Source: an uncultured Roseburia sp.
Lineage (GTDB): Bacteria; Bacillota; Clostridia; Lachnospirales; Lachnospiraceae
Length of the DNA stretch: 63,939 bases
Direction: 5' to 3'
Assembly: GCA_947644305.1 (NCBI GenBank)
Contig: CANRYS010000019.1
Coordinates: forward strand, 1-63,939
A model generated the notes under the pieces. That model was not told the origin of the DNA and searched no databases. It saw only the letters and a list, made by a program, of their open reading frames with translations. The translations under genes were made by a program, and so were the position numbers. How positions within the stretch are numbered: the stretch's first letter is position 1; the number at the start of each line of letters is the position of its first letter. Below, piece after piece: positions 1 through 9,111 of this stretch.

Positions 1-17
1 CTTTCATTACTATTTGT

Positions 18-36
18 GCCGCCAGCCGAAGGCGGC
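18..36. repeat. GC-rich palindrome, GCCGCC/GGCGGC (copy 1 of 3)
   Basis: GCCGCC at 18-23 pairs with GGCGGC at 31-36 around a 7-base loop. Closely similar palindromes occur at 21957-21979 and 25862-25880, so this looks like a dispersed REP-like hairpin. Here it lies just upstream of the ribosome site of the first gene. Confidence 0.5.
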
Positions 37-51
37 GGAATGGAGATTAAT

Positions 52-3000
52 ATGAAACAGATGCTAAAGAGAGTTTTGGCATATACGATCACAGTAGCTA
101 TGGTATTGCCGACGATCGGAATCAGGCCGCAGACGGTGGCAGCAGAAGATGCATATGCCCCCACGATGAATGTAGATATGACAGATGAACTGGGTGAAAT
201 CATGCATGGTGCTTCAGGATTTCTTTACGGAATAAGCAGTGAAGATGTTCCTACCATGAACCTGATAACGCCATTGAAGCCTAAAGTGCTTGCTACAAAG
301 GGGGCGCTTGGCACAGAACATCCCTATGCGGATGCTCTTGACGTGGCAGAAACATTTCTTGAATCAGGCGGACAGATGGTCCAGATGTACAACAGCAACT
401 ATTATGCTATTTTTGGGCCAAAGCAGTTTTATCAGGATTATGTTGTGCAGCTGAAAAAGGTTATTGTTCCATATGTTACGGAATGGAAAAACAACTGGAA
501 GAAAAAACACCATCATAACCCGGAAACGGGACTTGACGATCTGGGACTTAATATTGATAAAGCGCTTGTCTATCTTCCTATTAATGAGGGAGACTCAAGA
601 AGAAGCAAGGTTGACGGCGAAGATTTCAGACAGGTGTTTGAGGCATACTATAAAGCCATAAAGGAGGTTGATCCGCTTGCAACGGTCGGCGGTATGAACC
701 CGGCAGAGTATTCATGGACACATGTTCCGCCGGAGTGGCAGTGGGACGGCTGGCACACATGGCTGAGTTATCTCTATGATAATCATGCGATGCCCGATGT
801 AATTACATGGCATCAGTTGGAGAGAAATGAAAACAGATACAAAAATGATATTGATGAATTTACCCATCTCAGAAATATATTTGCAGGCGCGGGAAATGAA
901 GACGAGCCCTATGGAAAAGTAAATAATGTTAATGTCAATAAAATTCCGGCTGACGTCCCTCCTATTGTAATAAATGAAATCGCACAATCCGATGAGTGCG
1001 GAGTTCCGGGAGCGCTTGTAAGCTGGCTGGGACGCTTTGAGGATGCACAGGCTTACGGCTGTCTGCCGTTTTGGCATCAGGCAGATAACCTGAATGACCT
1101 TGCCGCCGATGCAAACGAAGCAAACAGCGCATGGTGGCTTTATAAATGGTATGCAGACATGGAAGGCCAGAGGGTAAAGATCACGACTGACGATAAGTAT
1201 TCCGGGTTATACGGAGTTTCAACAATTGATAAAAAACAAAAAAAGGCAACCACTTTATTCGGTCTCGGAAGTGAAGACGGAGCTGCAAAAGTTGTTTTGA
1301 AGGATCTTGATAAAACAGATACGTTTTCTGGAGCCAAAAAGGTTCATGTAAAAATAGATGCCGCCTATTTCAAGGGCTTTAACAGCGCAAGCGAACCGGA
1401 AACCGTACTCGAAGGCGCCGTTGCCCTTACTGACGGAGATCTTGTTATTGAAATGAATGATATGCTGCGCTCAACAGGATACAGGCTGACGGTAACCCCT
1501 GCACAGGAAAATGAAGAAACGGGAAAGTTAAAGAGCGGTCCGTTTCATGCAATATATGAGGCAGAGGAAGCCGCGAGAATCGGAACAGGACAACTTGGAG
1601 TAGTGACAAGCACGAAATATTTTCTGTCAGGAGCTCGTGTGAGTAAAGCGACAGACGATAAAAATCAAATTGGCGGCAGCGGACTTAACAATTTTAGCCA
1701 GAACAGAGGAATAGAGTATCAGGTGGAGGTTCCCCAAACCGGAAGATATAAGCTTGAATTTATATACGGAAACCAGGTTGGAATGGACCGGGGAAATGAA
1801 ACGAAGCATAAGCCTGTAAACCGGAAACAGCAGCTGACCATTGACGGCGAAGTTTCTGATATGATACTTAAAAATACAATGGAAAAAGAGTGGACAGCAA
1901 TATATACCAGGTATGTTGACTGGGAAAAAGGAGAGCACAGCATAACCATTATGGGGGATACGCCGACAGCTGAAGGTAATATTATGCAGGATGCCCTGCA
2001 TGTTACGGCTGTCTCGGAATCTGGAGAAGAACCCACCGTGTATAATAAAGTATTTGAGGCAGAAGAAGGCGACTTTTCATTTAACGCCCTTCACCCAGGA
2101 GTAAATCCTGCGCAGATTGAAAAGGATATCGCAGGATTTACAGGCAGCGGTTATGTCAGCGGGCTTGATAAAAAAAGTGTGAAAGACGGTGGGGGAATCC
2201 GGTTCCAAGTCGTGGTTGAAAAAAGCGGACTTTATCATATTGATCTGAGATACCGCTCGGAGCTTACAGGAAAAGCAACCATATATACCGGTAATGCAGC
2301 AAGAGTATTTAACGGAAATAAAAAGGAGATTGGCGTTACAAATACTAATGGTACATGGATGAACAGCGAAGTTGCCGTGTATTTACAAAAAGGAGTTAAT
2401 ATTCTTGATGTTGACGCCGCGGTGGATATACAGCTTGACAGCCTAAATGTGAAAGAGTGGAGCGAGGGGGAAAATTATTCCCAGAAATTTGACGCCGTTG
2501 ATGCCATTCCTGCGAATGCAAAAGAGACAGATATCGAATATGATGTCTGGTCTGTAAGATGGAATGAAGATTATACGGATACGGTGTATGCCGGATTGCT
2601 TAATGGCGCAGAACCATATGCAACCCAAAATACGGTTGACAAAATTTCAGATGCCGGACTTACTCCTGACGGAGAACAGGTTTCTTATGTTGTGGGACGC
2701 AGCCTTTCAGGAGATGAAAATGCGGAAAACGATGTTGACAAATATCTTGAGTTTGAAGTTTCTGTACCAAACGCCGGCATCTATGCCATGCAGTTATTCC
2801 ATTCGAATGATGAGATTTTCGGTACACACGGCTACAATACGAAAATCATTGATAAATTTGCTAATATTAAAGTAAATGACGAGGCGGCCAAAAGGTACTT
2901 CTTCATTAACACAATTTCCCGTGATACATTTAAGGAAAAAACGGTATATATCCATCTGAAGGCGGGAAATAATAAAATCAAGATATTCAATGATAACAGT

Positions 3001-3816
3001 TGGAAGGTTATGAAGGGGCTTGATGACGGACAGGCAAAGAAGGCGGGACTTCCTGACTGGAGGGTTGCGGATCCGAAAGAAGAGCCAGACAAAAGTTACA
3101 AAAGCTTTTATTTTGATAAACCGGGGAACATACCGATTGTAAATTCACTGCCTAATTTCAGCAAATTTGTAATAACACCTGTTTTTGTAGGAGGTACAGC
3201 CATAGAAGAAGTTCCTAAAACGGATGATGACAAACCGGTGGAAACTTCTAAACCGGTAGTAACTTCGAATCCGGTGCCCCCCTCTGCTCCGGTTATGGAT
3301 CTGAAAAAAGGAAGTTCGTTTACGACGCAGAACATTTCCTATAACGTTGTATCAGTCAGCGCTGAGAAGAAAACAGGAACCGTAAAAGTTAAGAAGGTAT
3401 CCGCAAACAGCAAATTAAAGAAAATAACGATTCCGGATACGGTTTCCAAAGACGGCTGTACTTTTAAAGTTGAAAAGATTACGAAGAATGCATTTAGGAA
3501 CAATAAAAAAGTTACTAAAGTTAAGATTGGAAAAAATGTTAAAGTAATCGAAGATGGCGCATTTAGCGGCTGTAAAAAACTCAATTCGGTGGTTACAGGT
3601 GCGTCGCTTTCTAAAATTGGAAAAAATGTATTTGCGAATGACAAAAAACTGAAGAAAATAGACTTAAGGAACAGTAAGAAAATAAAGTCTGTTGGCTCGG
3701 GAACATTTAAAGGTATCTCAAAAAAAGCTATCATAAAGGTGCCAAAAGGAAAAATGAAAGCATATAAAAAGCTTTTGAAAATGGGGTCATTAGCAAAATC
3801 AGTTAAACTAAAATAG
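52..3816 (+). CDS. Secreted clan GH-A glycosidase-like protein with carbohydrate-binding modules and BspA-type repeats
   Basis: The 1254-residue exported protein begins at ATG 52, which has GGAG 7 bases upstream; an in-frame GTG at 16 lacks a ribosome site. A signal peptide covers about residues 1-31 (cleavage near VAA-ED). A TIM-barrel-like region (about 40-490) has LPINEGD with E179 as likely acid/base and VINEIAQ with E309 as likely nucleophile, the pattern of clan GH-A. Two or three beta-sandwich modules resembling CBM6/CBM35 follow (about 500-1040), each with a YEAEE/FEAEE-type opening. Then come a Pro/Thr linker and a Lys-rich C-terminus with leucine-rich BspA-like (LRR_5) repeats (NAFRNNKKV, GAFSGCKKL). 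The substrate is not predictable. It is followed by a second secreted glycosidase-like gene. Confidence 0.85.
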   Translation: MKQMLKRVLAYTITVAMVLPTIGIRPQTVAAEDAYAPTMNVDMTDELGEIMHGASGFLYGISSEDVPTMNLITPLKPKVLATKGALGTEHPYADALDVAETFLESGGQMVQMYNSNYYAIFGPKQFYQDYVVQLKKVIVPYVTEWKNNWKKKHHHNPETGLDDLGLNIDKALVYLPINEGDSRRSKVDGEDFRQVFEAYYKAIKEVDPLATVGGMNPAEYSWTHVPPEWQWDGWHTWLSYLYDNHAMPDVITWHQLERNENRYKNDIDEFTHLRNIFAGAGNEDEPYGKVNNVNVNKIPADVPPIVINEIAQSDECGVPGALVSWLGRFEDAQAYGCLPFWHQADNLNDLAADANEANSAWWLYKWYADMEGQRVKITTDDKYSGLYGVSTIDKKQKKATTLFGLGSEDGAAKVVLKDLDKTDTFSGAKKVHVKIDAAYFKGFNSASEPETVLEGAVALTDGDLVIEMNDMLRSTGYRLTVTPAQENEETGKLKSGPFHAIYEAEEAARIGTGQLGVVTSTKYFLSGARVSKATDDKNQIGGSGLNNFSQNRGIEYQVEVPQTGRYKLEFIYGNQVGMDRGNETKHKPVNRKQQLTIDGEVSDMILKNTMEKEWTAIYTRYVDWEKGEHSITIMGDTPTAEGNIMQDALHVTAVSESGEEPTVYNKVFEAEEGDFSFNALHPGVNPAQIEKDIAGFTGSGYVSGLDKKSVKDGGGIRFQVVVEKSGLYHIDLRYRSELTGKATIYTGNAARVFNGNKKEIGVTNTNGTWMNSEVAVYLQKGVNILDVDAAVDIQLDSLNVKEWSEGENYSQKFDAVDAIPANAKETDIEYDVWSVRWNEDYTDTVYAGLLNGAEPYATQNTVDKISDAGLTPDGEQVSYVVGRSLSGDENAENDVDKYLEFEVSVPNAGIYAMQLFHSNDEIFGTHGYNTKIIDKFANIKVNDEAAKRYFFINTISRDTFKEKTVYIHLKAGNNKIKIFNDNSWKVMKGLDDGQAKKAGLPDWRVADPKEEPDKSYKSFYFDKPGNIPIVNSLPNFSKFVITPVFVGGTAIEEVPKTDDDKPVETSKPVVTSNPVPPSAPVMDLKKGSSFTTQNISYNVVSVSAEKKTGTVKVKKVSANSKLKKITIPDTVSKDGCTFKVEKITKNAFRNNKKVTKVKIGKNVKVIEDGAFSGCKKLNSVVTGASLSKIGKNVFANDKKLKKIDLRNSKKIKSVGSGTFKGISKKAIIKVPKGKMKAYKKLLKMGSLAKSVKLK

Positions 3817-3852
3817 CGATAATACATAGGCAAGAGGAAGTAAAGCTCTGGG

Positions 3853-3929
3853 TTTCATACTCTGGCAAACAAGGGGGCATCCGCATGGCGAGTATGAAAG
3901 ACAAAACAGGTAGGAAATTTGAAACTACC
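3853..3929 (+). promoter_or_regulatory. Structured 5' leader, possibly riboswitch-like
   Basis: A perfect 10-bp stem (TTTCATACTC at 3853-3862 with GAGTATGAAA at 3890-3899) encloses GGCAAAC...GCATGGC. A second hairpin follows (GGTAG 3909-3913 with CTACC 3925-3929), then the ribosome site GGAGG of the next gene. The GGCAAAC element and two-hairpin layout recall the c-di-GMP-I (GEMM) aptamer, but the GNRA-capped arm is not evident, so the class is unproven. Confidence 0.35.
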
Positions 3930-3952
3930 AACTTAACAGAGGAGGCAACGGT

Positions 3953-6900
3953 ATGAAAGCAAAAAAGAAGAGGTTCTTTGCAGGTGTTTTATTTCTGTTG
4001 CTGTTCATGGGATTTGGTCTTTTGAATCCCGGCAGTATTTACGTCCAGGCAGAAGAAACACCGGCAATTACAGCGGATTGTTCCGATGTACAGCGGAAAG
4101 TGGACCCGTGCATGTTCGGATATATTCTTACTCCGAACTATGATGTGCCGGACAGCCGTTTGACGTTGTTGGGGTCGCTCCTGAATCGTGAAACCCTTCC
4201 CGTCCAAAATTTTCAGGCAATTGGTGATTTGGATGGAAGCTATTATGCGTATGAGGGAAGTGTAAAGGAACGGCATTTGGAAGCATTCCGGCGGGCTAAA
4301 TCCTGTGGTTTTGAATGGTACATGCTTATGGGAATGAATCCTTCATGGGCGACGGCCAGTGGAAGTCCGATGGATACCACGAAAAATGAGCCACTGAAGA
4401 CAGAAGAGCAGCTGGCGAACTTTAAGCAGTATGTAAAGGATATCCTCCAATTTATGAAAGACAATGGCGCCAAGCCGGATTATGCAGATCTGACAAATGA
4501 GTATTGGACCGGCACGGAAGAGACCTATCGTGTTGTGTGGGAGGCGCTGCGAGAAGTCTATCCCGATGATATTCCGGCGGTGGGGCCAGGAGGAGTTGGT
4601 TTTGGCGGGATACCAGATTTTTATATCCCATATGCCAGTGACCATGATATTACAGTCGAGGGGCCTTCGTGGCATGCTTTTTGGAAAGATGATAAATTTG
4701 CCACATTTCCCCAGCTGACCAAGTGGGCAGATACCATTCGCAGCTTGCAGGAGAAATATCCGAAAGCTAATGGAAAATATATTATCTGGGAAGAGAACAA
4801 TGCAGGCAGCACCAATCCTACTGATTGGGCAAGGAGTATGTCCAATGTGATAAGAACAGGTGTTGACAAAAATATAAAAGGCTGTATGGAATCGAAAAAC
4901 TGGAATGGCATGAGTGATCTGATGACCACAAATGTAAAACAGCAGAATCCAGCGGCGCGACGTCCGATCTGGTGGGTATATTATATGTTCTCCCAGATGT
5001 CAGGAGATTATGTTCAGGTTTCAACTACGGGAGATACAAATTTTACCGGCGCCGTTTCGGTGGATCGGGATGAAAAGACAGCGAAAATCATAGTGGCAAA
5101 TGATAAAACAGAGGGAGATGTTTCCGTATCATTGACCAATGTGCCCTTTGAGCTGAATAACGTATCCATCGATCTCTACCGTATCACAGATGTAGAAAAT
5201 GATGGTCTGCAATTTGAGACGAGCATTGAGCCACAGTCGATAGAAGGATCAGATCTTTCCTTTTCCATCCCAGAGGCAGCAGCGGATCAGACGTATTTTG
5301 CCATCGTCAAAACCGATGAGGCAAAGCCTGGTTTCTTTGCACAGATGACTCCGGATGACGGAGAGGTGGTTACAGATCTGCCAGTATTCTTCTGGTCAGA
5401 TTCTGCCGGTGCAAGTACTTATACACTCACGATCTCCCAAAACAAGGATTTATCCAGTCCTGTCGTTGCAAAGGAAGGTTTGACAGAGGCGACGTACGCA
5501 TTACCTGAGCCGTTGGAAAAGGGCACGGTTTATTATTGGGGAGTAACGGCTGCGAATAAAAATGGCAGCGTGCCGGTCTCACATAACGCAGTCTATTCTT
5601 TTTTGACAGGTGACAGTGAACTTGTACCAGGACAGTTTGGTCCTTATATGCCTTCAGTGGGTGCAAAAAATGAGGACTTGAAACCGGAATTGAAGTGGTC
5701 TACCGCTTACAATGCCAAATCATATCATGTGATCGTATCCCAAAATGAAGATTTATCAGATCCGGTTGTCGATAAACGGGGAATTACTACGGTGCGCAGC
5801 ACCGGGCAATTCGGTGACGCTTCCCAGGGTTATTACAAAATCAAAGAGGGACTGGAGCCGAAGACCACCTATTACTGGATGGTATATGCTGAGAATTCTG
5901 AGGGTGAACGACCGATGAACGGGGTTCTGCATTACTTTACAACCAAAGGAGAGGGAACATCACCAGAGGGATTCCAACTCACCTACCCGGAAGATGGCAT
6001 GTCCGATGTATCAGGAAGAACGGAGCTGACCTGGGAAGAGTCTGCGAATGCATTTTTCTATCAGCTGGAAATATCCGATCAAGAGGATATGTCAAATATC
6101 ATACTTCAGCGGGACTATATGATCTACAATAAATATACTGTTGAACAAAACGCATTGGAGCCCGGAAAAACGTATTACTGGAGAGTGACAGCATATACAA
6201 AGGACAGGAAGAAGTTTACAGAATGTGAAGATGAAGTGAGGTCCTTTACCGTAGAAAAAACGCCAAACTCCCCTCTGCTCTACGCGGAACAACCGGGAGA
6301 AGAGGAGGGTACGGTTACTCTGTGGTTCCGTCCCAGCAACATGGCCGATTCCTATTCAATATACTATGGAAAACAAGAGGGCATCTATACAAGAAAAATA
6401 AGCGGTATAACAGACAAGACCTATACAATATCCGGCCTGAAGGGTGGCCAGACCTATTATTTTACGGTAAAAGCAGTGAATTCTGCCGGTGAGAGTTCCA
6501 TCTGGAATGTGCGAAAAGCAGTGCCGAAGGGAAACGGTGAGAACTGGACTGAGGACGATGAGGAAGGGGAATATCTTCCACCTCCGCCTACAGAAACAGA
6601 GCCACCAGCGCCATCACCGTCACAGACCCCGGCGCCACAAGGACCGGATCTCACACCAGTTACTGCCCCACCAGACCATAGGACTCCGTCTACAGTAAAA
6701 AAACCATCCAAAGTAGCGATAAAAAAACTAGTGAGTAAAAAGAAGCATACGATGAAAATCACGTGGAAAAAGGTAGATACCAGCGGTTATCAGATCACGA
6801 TCGCTAATAACAAGAAGATGAACAAAGGGAAGAAAACCTATCTGGTACGCTCAAAGAAGAAGACGACATGGACCATTAATAAGTTGAAAAGCCGCCGTCG

Positions 6901-6991
6901 ATATTATGTGAAAGTACGGGCATACCGTACCGCAGGCAGCAAAAAGGTATATGGAAAATGGAGCCAGGTGAGAAAGATTCGTATCAAGTAG
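3953..6991 (+). CDS. Secreted GH39-like glycosidase with fibronectin type III repeats
   Basis: The 1012-residue exported protein starts at ATG 3953 behind GAGGAGG. It has a lysine-rich signal peptide (MKAKKKRFF, then a hydrophobic run, cleavage near VQAEE). The catalytic-like domain (about 35-380) carries DLTNEYW (acid/base Glu in an NE pair) and IIWEENNAG (likely nucleophile), a clan GH-A arrangement resembling GH39. Four FN3-like modules follow (about 455-860) with YYWGV/YYWMV/YYWRV strands, then a Pro/Thr linker (about 865-905) and a Lys-rich FN3-like C-terminus. A structured leader precedes it and a strong terminator follows at 7141. It probably acts on extracellular polysaccharide or glycoprotein; the substrate is unknown. 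Confidence 0.85.
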   Translation: MKAKKKRFFAGVLFLLLFMGFGLLNPGSIYVQAEETPAITADCSDVQRKVDPCMFGYILTPNYDVPDSRLTLLGSLLNRETLPVQNFQAIGDLDGSYYAYEGSVKERHLEAFRRAKSCGFEWYMLMGMNPSWATASGSPMDTTKNEPLKTEEQLANFKQYVKDILQFMKDNGAKPDYADLTNEYWTGTEETYRVVWEALREVYPDDIPAVGPGGVGFGGIPDFYIPYASDHDITVEGPSWHAFWKDDKFATFPQLTKWADTIRSLQEKYPKANGKYIIWEENNAGSTNPTDWARSMSNVIRTGVDKNIKGCMESKNWNGMSDLMTTNVKQQNPAARRPIWWVYYMFSQMSGDYVQVSTTGDTNFTGAVSVDRDEKTAKIIVANDKTEGDVSVSLTNVPFELNNVSIDLYRITDVENDGLQFETSIEPQSIEGSDLSFSIPEAAADQTYFAIVKTDEAKPGFFAQMTPDDGEVVTDLPVFFWSDSAGASTYTLTISQNKDLSSPVVAKEGLTEATYALPEPLEKGTVYYWGVTAANKNGSVPVSHNAVYSFLTGDSELVPGQFGPYMPSVGAKNEDLKPELKWSTAYNAKSYHVIVSQNEDLSDPVVDKRGITTVRSTGQFGDASQGYYKIKEGLEPKTTYYWMVYAENSEGERPMNGVLHYFTTKGEGTSPEGFQLTYPEDGMSDVSGRTELTWEESANAFFYQLEISDQEDMSNIILQRDYMIYNKYTVEQNALEPGKTYYWRVTAYTKDRKKFTECEDEVRSFTVEKTPNSPLLYAEQPGEEEGTVTLWFRPSNMADSYSIYYGKQEGIYTRKISGITDKTYTISGLKGGQTYYFTVKAVNSAGESSIWNVRKAVPKGNGENWTEDDEEGEYLPPPPTETEPPAPSPSQTPAPQGPDLTPVTAPPDHRTPSTVKKPSKVAIKKLVSKKKHTMKITWKKVDTSGYQITIANNKKMNKGKKTYLVRSKKKTTWTINKLKSRRRYYVKVRAYRTAGSKKVYGKWSQVRKIRIK

Positions 6992-7140
6992 CACTCGAGT
7001 TAGGATAAGTTGCGGGTAATAAAAAATTAAGCCTTTATGCGGGTTACAAGTAGAAAAGATTAGATTTCGGCAAGAATTTGGCAATATAATTGCATAATTA
7101 AATGAATAATTTGTTAAAAGTTTTTCTTTAATCATATATA

Positions 7141-7190
7141 AACCTTACTGATTTTTATAAGTGGATAAGGAAGTCAGTAAGGTTTCTTTT
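7141..7190 (+). terminator. Rho-independent terminator
   Basis: AACCTTACTGA (7141-7151) pairs perfectly with TCAGTAAGGTT (7174-7184) and is followed by a T-rich tract. It closes the transcript of the secreted glycosidase gene. Confidence 0.85.
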
Positions 7191-7661
7191 TTAATTTTTC
7201 TTTCATTTTTCATTGTTTTTAGTGTAGAGAAAGGGCATCGAGGGATTCTTTTGTGAGCAGGGTTTCTTCATACCAAGATCGAGAATTGTCACAGAGGGGC
7301 TCGTGCATTTGTGCTGTCTTTGTCCAGACAAATGCAGAGTTATCCATTTATACTTTTATTAAAATTTGTATTATAAATTAACCTATTCGGTTTTTGTTAT
7401 TTTATCTCTGTGAAGGTTAAGTGTCATAACAACATTGTGTATATCAATTAGTGTAAAAAGATAAGTGTAAAACAATATTTTAAAAAGACAAAAAAGAAAT
7501 AAAGTTGTATTCTCATATAAATAAGTGGAACTATGAGTTTATTGACAATTTAATTAATTATATTTAGAATTAAATTGCTAACTATTAATTAGTGTCTTTA
7601 AGAGATATTGTGTAAGGAGTATTTGCTAAAAGTTTGCTTTAAAATGTGAAAGGAATATATT
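7191..7661. other. AT-rich intergenic region
   Basis: No ORF of note. It holds an 8-bp inverted repeat (GCATTTGT 7305-7312 / ACAAATGC 7328-7335) and, near its end, the promoter described separately. The AT-rich composition is unlike the upstream genes and continues into the next two genes, which suggests this is the left edge of an acquired island. Confidence 0.45.
7542..7570 (+). promoter_or_regulatory. Sigma-A-type promoter
   Basis: TTGACA (7542-7547), a 17-base spacer and TAGAAT (7565-7570). This would start transcription about 85 bases before the next gene. Confidence 0.6.
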
Positions 7662-8879
7662 ATGGAAAAAAAGCAATGTTTTTTGATTTCACCTATTGGA
7701 GAAGAAGGGAGTAAATCTAGAGAATTAGCAGACAAGATACGCTCCTTTTTGAAGTTTGAGGTTTTAAATGAACTTGATTACGATTGTGTGAGAGCGGATG
7801 ATATAAATAAATTAGGAATGATTACCAGTGATATTATTGCACATATAATTGATTGTAATTTAGTGATAGCAGTGCTAGAAGATAATAACGCCAATGTTTA
7901 TTATGAATTGGCATTAAGGCATGCAACGACAAAACCATGTATTTCTATTGCTTCTAGACAAAAAGTAGGCAATAGAGATGATGGTCTACCATTTGATACA
8001 CATCAAGAAAGAGTATTCAAATATCCTTTAGAGGACATATTGAAGTACACATCTGGTAGTGAAATTGAGTCCAAAGATTTAGCAAAATTTAAAAATGATT
8101 TAATTAGTGTAATAAAAACATATAATGAAAAAAAATATGAATATCAAAACCCTGTTACAGCTGCAATTCATAAGGTAATTATTCCTAAAGGAATGACTAT
8201 GCAAGGTTTGGTTAGTCATATAGATGAGAAAATAGATATGTTAAATCAAGATATTTATAATCGCTTGGAGTTAATTAACAATATCACAGATAGTTGGATT
8301 CCAAAGCATATTGAATCTCTTGTAGGAGATATGTATCGGAATGGTTCTGCGATGTATATATCAGGTGAAAAAGAGGCATTTGAAACTCTTTGTGAAATGA
8401 CAGAAAAAGCCGAACATTCTATTAGAACTTCTCGCTTTGCGCCGCAGGCTATTAGTACAAGTCATAGTGATTTTTTTGAAGCAGTATGTAAATTTGGAAA
8501 GAGAGATAATGTAATATGTAGACGGATTATGTGTATGAATCAACCAGAAAAAGAATCAGATATTCTGAAAACGGTTCTGGATACATACGGTGGTTCAATG
8601 GAATTATACCTAACGGATCAAGATAATAATTTTGAGTTGGTAGTAATAGATACTGCTTGTGCATTTTTGCATTTCTATGATGACCAAAGGCACATTAAGT
8701 CAACATTATTTATTAGAGGGCAGAGTGTAGTTAAAGAATTTGAAAAAATATATGATAGATTTCTTGAACCAAGTCCCGAACACACACTAAAAAAAATTGA
8801 TTGTAGTAAGTTTAATTCTCCTTCTGAGGTTATGAAGGAGATTCCTAAATTGATAACAGCATTTACTAAAAGCAATTAA
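7662..8879 (+). CDS. Nucleoside 2-deoxyribosyltransferase-like protein with C-terminal PLD-like domain, candidate defence component
   Basis: 405 residues; ATG 7662 behind AAAGGA. Residues 5-100 carry the nucleoside deoxyribosyltransferase/TIR-like signature: CFLISPIGEEGSKSR, a YDCVRADDI segment, then LVIAVLEDNNANVYYELALR with E82 in the position of the catalytic Glu. Proteins with this fold act on nucleosides or NAD-type nucleotides in several bacterial immune systems. The C-terminal part (about 235-370) resembles PLD-like sensor domains of transcription regulators but shows no HKD motif. It is followed by an HD-Hsp90-like ATPase gene in the same orientation; a weak hairpin separates them. 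Function as an effector/sensor pair is inference from architecture and isolation between unrelated genes. Confidence 0.65.
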   Translation: MEKKQCFLISPIGEEGSKSRELADKIRSFLKFEVLNELDYDCVRADDINKLGMITSDIIAHIIDCNLVIAVLEDNNANVYYELALRHATTKPCISIASRQKVGNRDDGLPFDTHQERVFKYPLEDILKYTSGSEIESKDLAKFKNDLISVIKTYNEKKYEYQNPVTAAIHKVIIPKGMTMQGLVSHIDEKIDMLNQDIYNRLELINNITDSWIPKHIESLVGDMYRNGSAMYISGEKEAFETLCEMTEKAEHSIRTSRFAPQAISTSHSDFFEAVCKFGKRDNVICRRIMCMNQPEKESDILKTVLDTYGGSMELYLTDQDNNFELVVIDTACAFLHFYDDQRHIKSTLFIRGQSVVKEFEKIYDRFLEPSPEHTLKKIDCSKFNSPSEVMKEIPKLITAFTKSN

Positions 8880-8910
8880 TTACTCAATCAAAAAAATATA
8901 AAGATTAAAT

Positions 8911-8950
8911 AGCTGGTTGGTTTGCGAAACTTAAAATCAACCGGCTTTCT
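8911..8950 (+). terminator. Possible intrinsic terminator or attenuator
   Basis: AGCTGGTTG (8911-8919) pairs, with one G-U, with CAACCGGCT (8938-8946), followed by TTTCT. The T tract is short, so partial read-through to the next gene is likely. Confidence 0.5.
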
Positions 8951-9111
8951 ATGCTATATCTAATACGTTATACTTGCATAATATTTCTAAAATGAGTTGT
9001 AAATTTTAGGATTGTTATAATAAATGCGTTGTTGAATGAAAGTTATCTATATATAAAGTTGTGAAAGATACAGCAAAACTTGTACATTTATTGATTTTTT
9101 TGGAGGAAAAT

